Positions 25,335 to 33,273 of a DNA stretch of 41,087 nt are shown piece after piece (within the stretch, counting starts at the first letter, position 1; each line of letters begins with the position of its first letter). The DNA is taken from NCBI GenBank assembly GCA_036675475.1, contig JAKFEY010000026.1, forward strand, positions 1-41,087, read 5' to 3'. The notes beneath the pieces were generated by a model. It ran no database searches. It worked only from the letters and a program-made list of their open reading frames with translations, and was not told the DNA's origin. Both the position numbers and the translations under genes were made by a program. Source of the stretch: JALYRV01 sp036675475. Lineage in GTDB: Bacteria > Acidobacteriota > Vicinamibacteria > Vicinamibacterales > SCN-69-37.

Positions 25335-25364
25335 TTGACACGGTTCAGCCGGGAATGCTAAGGT
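25335..25364 (+). promoter_or_regulatory. Sigma70-type promoter for the ugd operon
   Basis: A perfect TTGACA (25335-25340) is followed after 18 bp by TAAGGT (25359-25364). The ugd ATG lies 33 nt further on, preceded by a good GAGGAA Shine-Dalgarno at 25386-25391. This is the best plus-strand promoter in the window. Confidence 0.65.
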
Positions 25365-25397
25365 GAGGAGTTTTATCCGGTCGTTGAGGAACGGTTC

Positions 25398-26705
25398 ATG
25401 AAAATTGCGGTGGTCGGGACAGGATACGTCGGCCTTGTCGTGGGCGCGTGTCTCGCCGAAAACGGGAACGATGTCGTCTGCGTCGACAAGGACGCGGCCA
25501 AAGTCCGCGCGCTTCAGCGCGGGAAGATTCCAATTTACGAGCCCGGCCTCGAAGAATACGTGCGGCGCAACCGCGTCGAGAAGCGTCTCGAGTTCACCAC
25601 GGCGCTCGCGCGGGCCGTGCGCGCCGCCGAGGTCATCTTCATCGCCGTCGGCACGCCGATGGACGAGGACGGCTCGGCCGACCTGCAGCACGTGCTCGGG
25701 GTCGCGCGCGAAATTGCGCGCGCGATGAACGGCTACAAGGTCATCGTCGACAAGAGCACCGTGCCGGTCGGCACCGCCGAGAAGGTCAAGGAAGTCATCC
25801 GCCGCGAGACCACGCATCCGTTCAGCGTCGTCAGCAACCCGGAGTTCCTGAAGCAGGGCGCCGCGGTCGACGACTTCATGCGGCCCGACCGCGTGGTGAT
25901 CGGGGCCGACGACCCGCGCGGCGCCGACATCATGAAGGCGATCTACCGGCCGTTCACCCGCACGGGCGCGCCCGTCATGATCATGGATACGGCCAGCGCC
26001 GAGCTGTGCAAGTACGCGGCAAACGCGATGCTGGCCACGCGCATCTCGTTCATGAACGAGGTCGCCAACGTGTGCGAGCTGTTCGGCGCCGACGTCGACA
26101 AGGTGCGGCTGGCGATTGCGGCCGACAAGCGCATCGGGTCGGCGTTCCTGTTTCCGGGTGTCGGCTATGGCGGCAGCTGCTTTCCAAAAGACGTCAAGGC
26201 GCTGATGCACTTCTCGGGCACGAAGAAGTACAAATTCCGCGTGCTCGAGGCGGTCGAAGCGGTCAATGAGTATCAGAAGCTGCGCCTCGTTGAAAAGCTC
26301 GAGAAGTTTTTCGGCGGGCCCGGCGGCCTGAAAGGCAAGCGCATCGGCGTGTGGGGGCTGTCGTTCAAGCCGCGCACCGACGACATGCGCGAGGCGCCGG
26401 CCGTGCCGATCGTCAACGGGCTGATCGCCCGCGGCGCGAAGGTGCAGGTGTTCGATCCCGAGGCCATGAAGGTGGCGCGCACGATCTTCGGCACGAAGGT
26501 GCACTACGCGAAGAACGCGTATGACGCGCTCACCGGCGCCGACGCCCTCGCCATCGTCACCGAATGGAACGAGTTTCGCGAGCCGGATCTGGATCGCATG
26601 AAGAGCCTGATGAAGGCGCCCGTCGTGATGGACGGCCGCAATCTCTACGATCCCGCCGTGATGCGGGCGCACGGCTTCACGTATCAGTCCATCGGACGCG
26701 CATGA
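25398..26705 (+). CDS. ugd: UDP-glucose 6-dehydrogenase
   Basis: 435 residues, usual length. The NAD site is GTGYVGLVVGACLAENG (7-23). IFIAVGTPMDEDGSADL and VDKSTVPVGTA follow. The catalytic cysteine is C261 in GVGYGGSCFPKD, and the C-terminal UDP-binding Rossmann domain begins near KRIGVWGLSFKPRTDDMREAP. The enzyme oxidises UDP-glucose twice with NAD+ to UDP-glucuronate in the cytoplasm. In this locus the product would feed the UDP-glucuronate decarboxylase encoded at 17109-18050. A GAGGAA Shine-Dalgarno six bases upstream fixes the ATG. The stop overlaps the galE-like start by 4 bp. GDP-mannose dehydrogenase is a close relative, but the KPRTDDMREAP block favours UDP-glucose. Confidence 0.94.
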   Translation: MKIAVVGTGYVGLVVGACLAENGNDVVCVDKDAAKVRALQRGKIPIYEPGLEEYVRRNRVEKRLEFTTALARAVRAAEVIFIAVGTPMDEDGSADLQHVLGVAREIARAMNGYKVIVDKSTVPVGTAEKVKEVIRRETTHPFSVVSNPEFLKQGAAVDDFMRPDRVVIGADDPRGADIMKAIYRPFTRTGAPVMIMDTASAELCKYAANAMLATRISFMNEVANVCELFGADVDKVRLAIAADKRIGSAFLFPGVGYGGSCFPKDVKALMHFSGTKKYKFRVLEAVEAVNEYQKLRLVEKLEKFFGGPGGLKGKRIGVWGLSFKPRTDDMREAPAVPIVNGLIARGAKVQVFDPEAMKVARTIFGTKVHYAKNAYDALTGADALAIVTEWNEFREPDLDRMKSLMKAPVVMDGRNLYDPAVMRAHGFTYQSIGRA

Positions 26706-27724
26706 GCCTGGTTGTCGTCACCGGCGGCGCGGGATACGTCGGCAGCCACGCCGTCAAGGCGCTGGCTGCACAGGGCCGTGACGTGATCGTGTTCGACAAC
26801 ATGATCGCGGGCCATGCCGCGGCGGTCGAACGCGTGGCGCGCGCGTTTCCCGCGCGGCGCATCGAGCTGATTCGCGGCGACACGTCGGACCTCGGGCTGC
26901 TCATGAGCCTGTTCGAGCGCGCGAAGCCCTCGGCGGTCATGCATTTTGCGGCGTGGTTGTCGGTGGCCGAGTCGGTGAGCGATCCGGCCGGCTACTACCG
27001 CAACAACGTCATCGCCACGCTCACGCTGCTCGACGCCATGGTGAAGACCGGCGTCATGCGCTTCGTGTTCTCGTCGACGTGCGCCGTGTTCGGCGAGCCG
27101 CGGACGGTGCCGATCGACGAGTCGCATCCGAAAAGTCCGATCAACGCGTACGGCGAAACGAAACTGACGATCGAGAACGCGCTCACGCATTTCGATCGCG
27201 CGTACGGCCTGCGCAGCGTCGCGCTGCGCTATTTCAATGCGGCGGGCGCGGATCCCGACGGCCTGCTCGGCGAAGATCACCATCCCGAGATTCACCTGAT
27301 CCCCCTGGCAATCCGCGCCGCCACGGGCGGGGAGCCGCTCAGGATTTTCGGTGGCGACTACCCGACGCCCGACGGCACCTGCCAGCGCGATTACGTGCAC
27401 GTCAGCGACCTGGCCGACGCGCACCTGCTGGCCCTGGCGAAGCTCGAGGGCGGGGCCGGGTCCGCGGTGTACAACCTGGGCAATGGAACGCCCGTCTCCG
27501 TCCGAGAAGTAGTAGATGCGGTGGAACGCGTCTCGGGACGGAAGGTGCCGGTCGTGATGGGGCCGCGGCGCCCCGGCGACGCGGCGCGCCTGTTCGCGGC
27601 CAATGCGCGCGCGGTGGCCGACCTGGGATGGCGTCCGCGCCACGCCGCAATCGACGCCATCGTCACCACCGCCTGGCGGTGGCATCAGGCGCAGCCCGCG
27701 GGATTCGGGGACGCGCCTCGATGA
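26702..27724 (+). CDS. galE: UDP-glucose 4-epimerase
   Basis: 340 residues from the ATG at 26702, which overlaps ugd by 4 bp; the longer upstream frame is a shadow of ugd. TGGAGYVGSHAVKAL binds NAD. SSTCAVFGEP and NAYGETK give the catalytic serine and the YxxxK pair. RYFNAAGADPDG and the DYVHVSDLADAH block are typical of true GalE, as is the C-terminal DPxHD-like Arg block PRRPGDAARLFA. The enzyme interconverts UDP-glucose and UDP-galactose (sometimes the N-acetyl forms) in the cytoplasm. Position between ugd and an ABC exporter points to supply of the glycan cluster. The stop overlaps the ABC gene start by 4 bp. Confidence 0.93.
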   Translation: MSLVVVTGGAGYVGSHAVKALAAQGRDVIVFDNMIAGHAAAVERVARAFPARRIELIRGDTSDLGLLMSLFERAKPSAVMHFAAWLSVAESVSDPAGYYRNNVIATLTLLDAMVKTGVMRFVFSSTCAVFGEPRTVPIDESHPKSPINAYGETKLTIENALTHFDRAYGLRSVALRYFNAAGADPDGLLGEDHHPEIHLIPLAIRAATGGEPLRIFGGDYPTPDGTCQRDYVHVSDLADAHLLALAKLEGGAGSAVYNLGNGTPVSVREVVDAVERVSGRKVPVVMGPRRPGDAARLFAANARAVADLGWRPRHAAIDAIVTTAWRWHQAQPAGFGDAPR

Positions 27725-29499
27725 ATGTGTGGCGCCGGCTTGTCGGCTTTGCCCTGAACTACCGGGCCCGGCTGCTGGTCGCGCTGCTCGCCATGCTGCT
27801 CTACGGGCTCGGCTCGCTGGCGCTGCCGGCGCTGATCGGCCCGGTGCTCGACACGCTCAACGGCAAGCCCGAGAACCAGCCGCCGTTCGGCCCGTCGACG
27901 CTCGCCGCGCTCATCATCCTCGCGTATTTCGTGAAGGGCATCGGCTCGTACATCTCGGATTACGAGATGACGTGGGTGGGCCAGCGCGTGGTGATGGACA
28001 TCCGCGTGAAGCTGTTCCGCCACGTGCTCGATCAGTCCGCGGCGTTCTTCAGCCGCAAGACGGTGGGCCAGCTGATGTCGCGCCTGACCAGCGACGTGGC
28101 GCACGTGCAGCGCGTCGTGGCGCAGACGGCGGCGGAGCTGATGCGCGAGTCGCTCGCGCTCGTGGGCCTGGCCGGCTATCTGTTCTGGATGGACTGGCAG
28201 CTGGCGACCGCGGTGCTCATCACCGCGCCGCTCATCGTGTATCCCCTGGTCAGATTTGGGCAGCGCGTGCGGAGCACGACCAGGCGCAGCCAGGAAGATC
28301 AGGAGCACATTTCGCATCTCGCGAACGAGGCGTTCACCGGCCATCGCATCGTGAAGGCGTTTGGCGCGGAGGAGTTCGAGCAGACCAAGTTCACCGAGGC
28401 CTCGCACAAGCTGTTTCGCACCAACATGAAGGTCACCAGCGCCGTGTCGGCGCTGCCGCCCATCATGGAGATCATCGGCGGCTTCGCCATCGTCGGCCTC
28501 CTCTGGTACGGGTTGCGGGAGATCGAGAACGGCGTCATGTCGCCAGGCGACTTCGGATCGTTCCTGGCGGCGGCAATCCTGATGTACGGCCCCACGCGAA
28601 AACTGAGCCGCGTGAACGCGGACCTGCAGCAGGGCATGGCGGCCGGCGTCCGGATTTTCGAGCTGATGGATCGGCACACCGAGGTGATCGAGCGGCCGAA
28701 TGCGCGCGCGCTGCCGCGGCTCGTCGAGCGCGTGACGTTTGACCGCGTCGGCTTCCAGTACGAAGACAACGACGGCGAGCACACGCTGCGCGACGTGACC
28801 TTCGAGGTGGCGGCCGGCCAGGTGGCGGCCATCGTCGGCATCAGCGGCGCGGGCAAGACGACGCTCGTGAATCTGATTCCGCGGTTCTACGACGTGACGG
28901 AGGGGGCGATCCGCATCGACAACGTCGACGTGCGCGATGTCACGCTGCGGTCGCTGCGCGATCAGATTGCGCTCGTCACGCAGGAAACCGTGCTGTTCGA
29001 CGACACGATCGCGGCCAACATCAAGTTTGGCCGGCCGGAGGCCTCGCCGGGCGAGATTGAAAGCGCCGCGCGCGCCGCGCACGCGCACGACTTCATCATG
29101 GCGCTGCCGCGCGGGTACGAGACGCGGATCGGCGAGCGCGGGCAGCGGCTGTCGGGCGGACAGCGCCAGCGGCTGGCGATCGCGCGCGCGCTGGTGCGCG
29201 ACGCGCCGCTGCTGATTCTCGACGAGGCCACCTCGTCGCTCGACGCGGAATCGGAGGGCCTCGTGCAGGACGCGCTGGCGACCCTCATGAAGAACCGCAC
29301 GACGTTCGTGATCGCGCACCGGCTGTCGACGGTGCGCCGCGCCGACATGATCATCGCCCTCGAAAAGGGGCGCGTGGTCGAGATCGGGCGCCACGACGAG
29401 CTCATCAGCCGCTCGGGCGGCGTCTACGCGAAACTGTACGCGCTGCAGTCGTTCGACCAGAAGCGGAGCGAACGGCAGGCAGCCAAAGGCGGGTTGTGA
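27721..29499 (+). CDS. MsbA-type ABC exporter (fused membrane and ATPase domains)
   Basis: 592 residues from the ATG at 27721. Six membrane helices fall in about 1-320 (first: LLVALLAMLLYGLGSLALPAL). The ATPase domain has Walker A GISGAGKTT, the Q-loop TQETVLFDDT, signature LSGGQRQRLAIARAL, Walker B LLILDEATSSLD and the H-loop IAHRLST. A half-transporter of this kind works as a homodimer in the inner membrane and flips lipid-linked substrates such as lipid A, or lipid-linked glycans (PglK-like). With no Wzx gene visible, it is a reasonable candidate flippase for the glycan made here, but lipid A export (MsbA) is equally possible. It overlaps both neighbouring genes by 4 bp. Confidence 0.92.
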   Translation: MNVWRRLVGFALNYRARLLVALLAMLLYGLGSLALPALIGPVLDTLNGKPENQPPFGPSTLAALIILAYFVKGIGSYISDYEMTWVGQRVVMDIRVKLFRHVLDQSAAFFSRKTVGQLMSRLTSDVAHVQRVVAQTAAELMRESLALVGLAGYLFWMDWQLATAVLITAPLIVYPLVRFGQRVRSTTRRSQEDQEHISHLANEAFTGHRIVKAFGAEEFEQTKFTEASHKLFRTNMKVTSAVSALPPIMEIIGGFAIVGLLWYGLREIENGVMSPGDFGSFLAAAILMYGPTRKLSRVNADLQQGMAAGVRIFELMDRHTEVIERPNARALPRLVERVTFDRVGFQYEDNDGEHTLRDVTFEVAAGQVAAIVGISGAGKTTLVNLIPRFYDVTEGAIRIDNVDVRDVTLRSLRDQIALVTQETVLFDDTIAANIKFGRPEASPGEIESAARAAHAHDFIMALPRGYETRIGERGQRLSGGQRQRLAIARALVRDAPLLILDEATSSLDAESEGLVQDALATLMKNRTTFVIAHRLSTVRRADMIIALEKGRVVEIGRHDELISRSGGVYAKLYALQSFDQKRSERQAAKGGL

Positions 29500-30392
29500 T
29501 CAAATCGATGACCGGCTTCGCGTCGCTGACGCGCGAAGACGCGGCGGCGACGGTCAGTGTCACCATCAAGTCGGTCAACCACCGGTTCCTCGACCTGCAG
29601 ATGCGCGTGCCGAGCATGCTGCAGCATCTCGAGGGCGCCATTCGCGCGCGCGTGCAGGCGGCGGTGGCGCGCGGCCGCGTCGAAGTGGCCGTGTCGGTGC
29701 AGCTGCGCCAGACGGCGTCCTACCAGGTCGACGTCAACGACTCGATTGTGGCGGCGGTGCACGCGGCCACGCTGCCGATGCGCGAGGCGGGGATCCTGAC
29801 GGGATCGCTGACCTTGTCCGACCTGCTCCGCATTCCCCAGGCACTGAGCGTGAGGGAAGTCGCGGCGGAAGCGGCCACCGACGGCGGCGGCACTGTCGCC
29901 GACGCGATGGTCGTGGCTACGGTGTCGGACGCCCTTGCGGCGCTCGATCAGATGCGCGCGACCGAAGGCGCGATGCTGCGCGCCGACCTCGATCAGCGCT
30001 GCGAGACACTGTCCGCCATCGTCGAGCGCGTCGTCGCGGAGTCGGAGGCGGCGCAGGCTTCGCTGCAGGCGCGCTTGCAGGAGCGCGTGTCGTCGCTGAC
30101 CATCGAGCCGGCGGCCGATCCCGCGGCGCTCGCGGCCGAGGTCGTCCGCTTCGTCGCGCGGTCGGACATTCAGGAAGAGATCGTGCGGTTCCGCAGCCAT
30201 GTCACGCACTGGCAGACGCTTGCGGACTCGGGCGAGCCGTGCGGCCGGAAGCTCGATTTCCTGATTCAGGAAATGAACCGCGAAATCAACACGATGGGGT
30301 CGAAGGCCGAGGGGCCGAACGTCCCCGCGCAGATCGTGACCGCGAAGGCCGAGCTCGAGCGGCTGCGCGAGCAGGTGCAGAACGTTGAGTAG
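29496..30392 (+). CDS. yicC: YicC-family endoribonuclease
   Basis: 298 residues, normal for YicC/YloC. The start GTG at 29496 (overlapping the ABC gene by 4 bp) gives MIKSMTGFASL, which matches the family N-terminus; the inner ATG at 29508 would remove conserved residues. Other family blocks are IKSVNHRFLDLQMRVP, RGRVEVAVSV, and near the end GRKLDFLIQEMNREINTMGSKA, the most conserved stretch. Characterised members are cytoplasmic RNases. The order yicC-gmk-rpoZ-coaBC-priA is widely conserved. What is uncommon is its direct translational coupling to an exporter and sugar-nucleotide genes upstream. The stop overlaps the gmk start by 8 bp. Confidence 0.95.
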   Translation: MIKSMTGFASLTREDAAATVSVTIKSVNHRFLDLQMRVPSMLQHLEGAIRARVQAAVARGRVEVAVSVQLRQTASYQVDVNDSIVAAVHAATLPMREAGILTGSLTLSDLLRIPQALSVREVAAEAATDGGGTVADAMVVATVSDALAALDQMRATEGAMLRADLDQRCETLSAIVERVVAESEAAQASLQARLQERVSSLTIEPAADPAALAAEVVRFVARSDIQEEIVRFRSHVTHWQTLADSGEPCGRKLDFLIQEMNREINTMGSKAEGPNVPAQIVTAKAELERLREQVQNVE

Positions 30393-31029
30393 CGCTGCCG
30401 ATTGGGGCTGCAAGCAAGGGCGCGGCATTCTGTTCGTGGTGTCGGCCCCGTCCGGAACGGGCAAGACGACGCTGGTGGAGCGGCTGGTGCGTGAGGTGCC
30501 TGGCCTGCAGATGTCGCGGTCGTACACGTCGCGGGCGACCCGGCCGGGGGAAGCCGACGGCGTCGACTATAATTTCATCAGCCGTCAGGACTTCGAGTCG
30601 CGGATCAGGCTCGAACAGTTTCTGGAGTGGGCCGACGTCTTCGGCAACCTCTACGGCACGGGCCTGTCAGACACCGAATCGCGCCTCGCCAGCGGCTGCG
30701 ATCTGGTGCTCACCATCGACGTTCAGGGAGCCAGGCAGGTACGGGCGAAGCCGATTCCAACGGTCGGCATCTTCGTGCTGCCGCCGTCGTTTGCGGTGCT
30801 CGAGCAGCGGCTGCGCGGGCGCAGCAAGGACAGCGAGGCCGCGATGCAGCGGCGGCTGGCCACGGCGCGCGACGAGGTGTCGGCGTTCAGCGAGTACGAC
30901 TACGTCGTGGTCAACGACGAGATCGAGGGCTGCGTCGAGCGGATGAAGGCCATCGTGATTGCCGAGCGGGCCCGGCTGGACAGGGCCCGCATGATGGCGA
31001 AGGGCGTCATAGATACATTCGGCCGGTAG
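30385..31029 (+). CDS. gmk: Guanylate kinase
   Basis: 214 residues. The P-loop SAPSGTGKTTLVERL lies at about 19-33. SRSYTSRATRPGEADGVDY holds the GMP-binding arginines and tyrosine, and FLEWADVFGNLYGT is the family signature. IDVQGARQV and the lid RGRSKDSEAAMQRRL complete the domain. It phosphorylates GMP to GDP with ATP in the cytoplasm. The start is a TTG at 30385, overlapping yicC by 8 bp; no ATG or better-placed start lies before the P-loop. The N-terminus (SSAADWGCKQGRG) is slightly longer than in many homologues. Expression is probably coupled to yicC. Confidence 0.95.
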   Translation: MSSAADWGCKQGRGILFVVSAPSGTGKTTLVERLVREVPGLQMSRSYTSRATRPGEADGVDYNFISRQDFESRIRLEQFLEWADVFGNLYGTGLSDTESRLASGCDLVLTIDVQGARQVRAKPIPTVGIFVLPPSFAVLEQRLRGRSKDSEAAMQRRLATARDEVSAFSEYDYVVVNDEIEGCVERMKAIVIAERARLDRARMMAKGVIDTFGR

Positions 31030-31035
31030 GCCGGC

Positions 31036-31060
31036 GGTAGCGCAGGCCTTCAGGCCTGCG
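31036..31060 (+). repeat. Palindromic element upstream of rpoZ
   Basis: GGTAG is followed by CGCAGGCC, TTCA and GGCCTGCG, a perfect 8-bp stem with a 4-nt loop. It fills the gmk-rpoZ spacer, 19 nt before the rpoZ start. It has the same design as the element in rnpB P12 (7094-7118). Confidence 0.75.
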
Positions 31061-31078
31061 TAGCAGGGAGAGCGACAC

Positions 31079-31246
31079 ATGTCAGATCAGAATCGTTTCG
31101 AGTTCGTTACCGTGGCCAGCGCGCGGGCCAAGCAGCTGCTCAACGGCTGCACGCCGAAAGTTGAAGGGTCGGCCAAGCCGGCGCGCCGCGCGGTGCAGGA
31201 AGTGACGGCAGGCGTGGTCAAGGCCGAGGAGCCGGAGCACGCGTAG
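31079..31246 (+). CDS. rpoZ: RNA polymerase omega subunit
   Basis: 55 residues, short for omega but with the conserved core. The sequence FEFVTVASARAKQLLNGCTP covers the start of the RpoZ domain, and ARRAVQEVTAGVV the second conserved helix. Omega helps assembly of the beta' subunit into RNA polymerase and often carries the ppGpp site. The usual MAR motif near the N-terminus is absent; FEFVTVASARAKQL occupies the equivalent place. An AGGGAG Shine-Dalgarno at 31065-31070, 8 nt before the ATG, supports the start. It lies between gmk and coaBC, the standard position. The palindrome at 31036-31060 separates it from gmk. Confidence 0.92.
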   Translation: MSDQNRFEFVTVASARAKQLLNGCTPKVEGSAKPARRAVQEVTAGVVKAEEPEHA

Positions 31247-31273
31247 GCCGGCTGCGCGACTGGAGGCCATGCG

Positions 31274-32491
31274 GTGGCACTGATCGGGCTCGGCGTCGGC
31301 GGCGGCATCGGCGCCTACAAGGCGGTTGAAGTCGCGCGCGGGCTGCAGAAGAACGGCCACGACGTGGTGGCCGTGCTCACGCGCAACGCGCGCCGCTTTG
31401 TCACGCCCCTGACGTTCGAAGCCATCACGCGCCGGCGCGTGCTCACCAATCAGTTCGAGCCGGGCGTCAACGCCGACATCGAGCACATCGCGGTGGCCAA
31501 CGACATCGCGCTGCTGCTGGTGGCGCCGGCCACCGCCAACATCCTCGCGAAGTTCGCGCACGGCATCGCCGACGACTATCTGTCGACGCTGTTCCTGGCC
31601 ACGCCCGCGCCGGTGCTGCTGGCGCCGGCCATGAACACGCGCATGCTCGAGCATCCAGCCGTGCAGGAGAACGCGCGCATCCTCGGCGCGCGCGGCGTGC
31701 AGTTTGTCGATCCCGGCGCCGGGTACCTGGCCTGCGGCTGGATTGGAAAGGGCCGGCTCGCCGAGCCCGCGGAAATTGTCGCGGCCGCACAGGAAGTACT
31801 CAGTGCCGCACATGGACTTGGGCCGCTGGCTGGACGCCGGATCGTCGTCACCGCCGGTCCCACCTTCGAAGACATCGATCCGGTCAGGTTCATCGGCAAT
31901 CGGTCGAGCGGCCGCATGGGCTATGCGATTGCCGCCGAGGCGTCGCGCCGCGGCGCCCGCGTCACGCTGATTTCCGGGCCCACGCACCTTGCGGCGCCGG
32001 CCGGCGTCGCCGTGGAAGCCGTGCGGAGCGCGGCGGACATGCACGCGGCCGTCACGCGCGCGGCCGCGGGCGCCGATGTCGTGATCATGGCGGCGGCTGT
32101 CGCGGATTACGCGCCTGCGGATGGTGCACTGGCGGCGAAGAAGGCCAAAGGGGACGCCGGCTGGACGCTGCCGCTGACCCGCACGCGCGACATCCTGGCC
32201 GACCTCGGCGCCGCGCGCGCTGATGAACGGCCGCTGCTGGTGGGATTCGCGGCGCAGACCGGCGATCCCGTGCCCGCCGCGCGGAAGAAGCTCGCCGCGA
32301 AGGGCGCCGACCTGATTGTGGCCAACGACGTCGCCAAGCCCGGCTCGGGATTCGACGTCGACACCAACGAAATCACGCTGGTCGACCGCGACGGCGTCGA
32401 GCCGCTGCCGCTCATGACGAAAGACGCCGCCGCCGGCGCGATTCTCGATCGCGTCGCGCGCATGCTCGCTGCTAAGATCGTCGCGCAGTGA
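31274..32491 (+). CDS. coaBC: Bifunctional phosphopantothenoylcysteine decarboxylase / phosphopantothenate-cysteine ligase
   Basis: 405 residues. The N-terminal CoaC flavoprotein half has GGGIGAYKAVEVAR, the catalytic histidine in IEHIAVAND, the PAMNTRMLEHP motif and the substrate-clamp block YLACGWIGKGRLAEP. The CoaB half starts near residue 187 with IVVTAGPTFEDIDPVRFIGN, followed by SSGRMGYAIA, and uses CTP to join cysteine to 4'-phosphopantothenate. Together they carry out two steps of coenzyme A synthesis. The GTG at 31274 is supported by GGAGG at 31262-31266; an ATG at 31269 is out of frame. The usual TGGIAAYK is GGGIGAYK here. The stop overlaps the next gene by 4 bp. Confidence 0.95.
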   Translation: MALIGLGVGGGIGAYKAVEVARGLQKNGHDVVAVLTRNARRFVTPLTFEAITRRRVLTNQFEPGVNADIEHIAVANDIALLLVAPATANILAKFAHGIADDYLSTLFLATPAPVLLAPAMNTRMLEHPAVQENARILGARGVQFVDPGAGYLACGWIGKGRLAEPAEIVAAAQEVLSAAHGLGPLAGRRIVVTAGPTFEDIDPVRFIGNRSSGRMGYAIAAEASRRGARVTLISGPTHLAAPAGVAVEAVRSAADMHAAVTRAAAGADVVIMAAAVADYAPADGALAAKKAKGDAGWTLPLTRTRDILADLGAARADERPLLVGFAAQTGDPVPAARKKLAAKGADLIVANDVAKPGSGFDVDTNEITLVDRDGVEPLPLMTKDAAAGAILDRVARMLAAKIVAQ

Positions 32492-33273
32492 GCAATCCCG
32501 ATCTCGCCGAACACCTGCGCTGGGCCGAGACGCTCGGCGTCACCGGCTTCTCCCGCGACGCCAAGTGGCGGGCACGCGCCGCTGCCAACTCTGCGGCGCA
32601 CAGCGGGACAGAGAAGGCCGGCGAGGCGTCAGCCGAGGCCGGCATGACACCGGATCCACCGCCAACCGACAACCGGTTACCCTCCTCCGCACATGGCGCT
32701 ACGGAGGGCAGGCCAGCAACCGATCTGTCGTCCATCCGCACCGACCTGGGCGACTGCACGCGCTGCAAGCTGCATACGCTTGGCCGCAAGCAGATCGTGT
32801 TTGGCACCGGCAACCCGGACGCCGACCTGATGTTCGTGGGCGAGGCGCCGGGCGCCGATGAGGACGAGCAGGGCGTGCCGTTCATCGGCCGCGCGGGTCA
32901 GCTGCTGACGAAGATCATCGAGGCCATCGGCCTCACGCGCGATGACGTGTACATCGCGAACGTGATCAAGTGCCGTCCGCCCGGCAATCGCAATCCTGAG
33001 CCCGACGAGATTGCGGAGTGCGAGCCGTTCTTGATCCGGCAGATCGAGAGCGTGCGGCCGAAAGTGATCGTGGCGCTCGGCACCTTCGCGGCGCACGCGC
33101 TGCTGCGCACCGACGAGCCCATCTCGCGCCTGCGCGGCACGTTTCGCGATTATCACGGCGCGAAGCTGCTGCCGACGTTCCATCCCGCGTATCTGCTGCG
33201 CAGCCCCGAGCGCAAACGCGACGTGTGGGACGACATGAAAAAGGTCCGCGCGGTCCTCACGGGCGAGGCTTAG
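32488..33273 (+). CDS. Family 4 uracil-DNA glycosylase (iron-sulfur type)
   Basis: 261 residues from a GTG overlapping coaBC by 4 bp. The catalytic core starts near residue 80. CTRCKL gives two of the iron-sulfur cysteines, and IKCRPPGN and AECEPF supply the others. Motif A is GEAPGADEDEQGVPFIGRAG, and motif B is HPAYLLRSPE. The enzyme removes uracil from DNA, as after cytosine deamination. An N-terminal extension of about 75 residues (alanine/glutamate/proline-rich, residues 25-75) is encoded by repeat-like DNA with a palindrome at 32683-32708, and looks like a flexible linker. The neighbouring priA starts at the very next base after the stop, linking this repair gene to replication restart. 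Confidence 0.94.
   Translation: MSNPDLAEHLRWAETLGVTGFSRDAKWRARAAANSAAHSGTEKAGEASAEAGMTPDPPPTDNRLPSSAHGATEGRPATDLSSIRTDLGDCTRCKLHTLGRKQIVFGTGNPDADLMFVGEAPGADEDEQGVPFIGRAGQLLTKIIEAIGLTRDDVYIANVIKCRPPGNRNPEPDEIAECEPFLIRQIESVRPKVIVALGTFAAHALLRTDEPISRLRGTFRDYHGAKLLPTFHPAYLLRSPERKRDVWDDMKKVRAVLTGEA
32683..32708 (+). repeat. Palindrome inside the uracil-DNA glycosylase gene
   Basis: A 7-bp stem (TCCTCCG at 32683-32689 with CGGAGGG at 32702-32708, one T-G pair) surrounds a 12-nt loop. It lies in frame within the poorly conserved linker before the catalytic domain. Confidence 0.5.
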
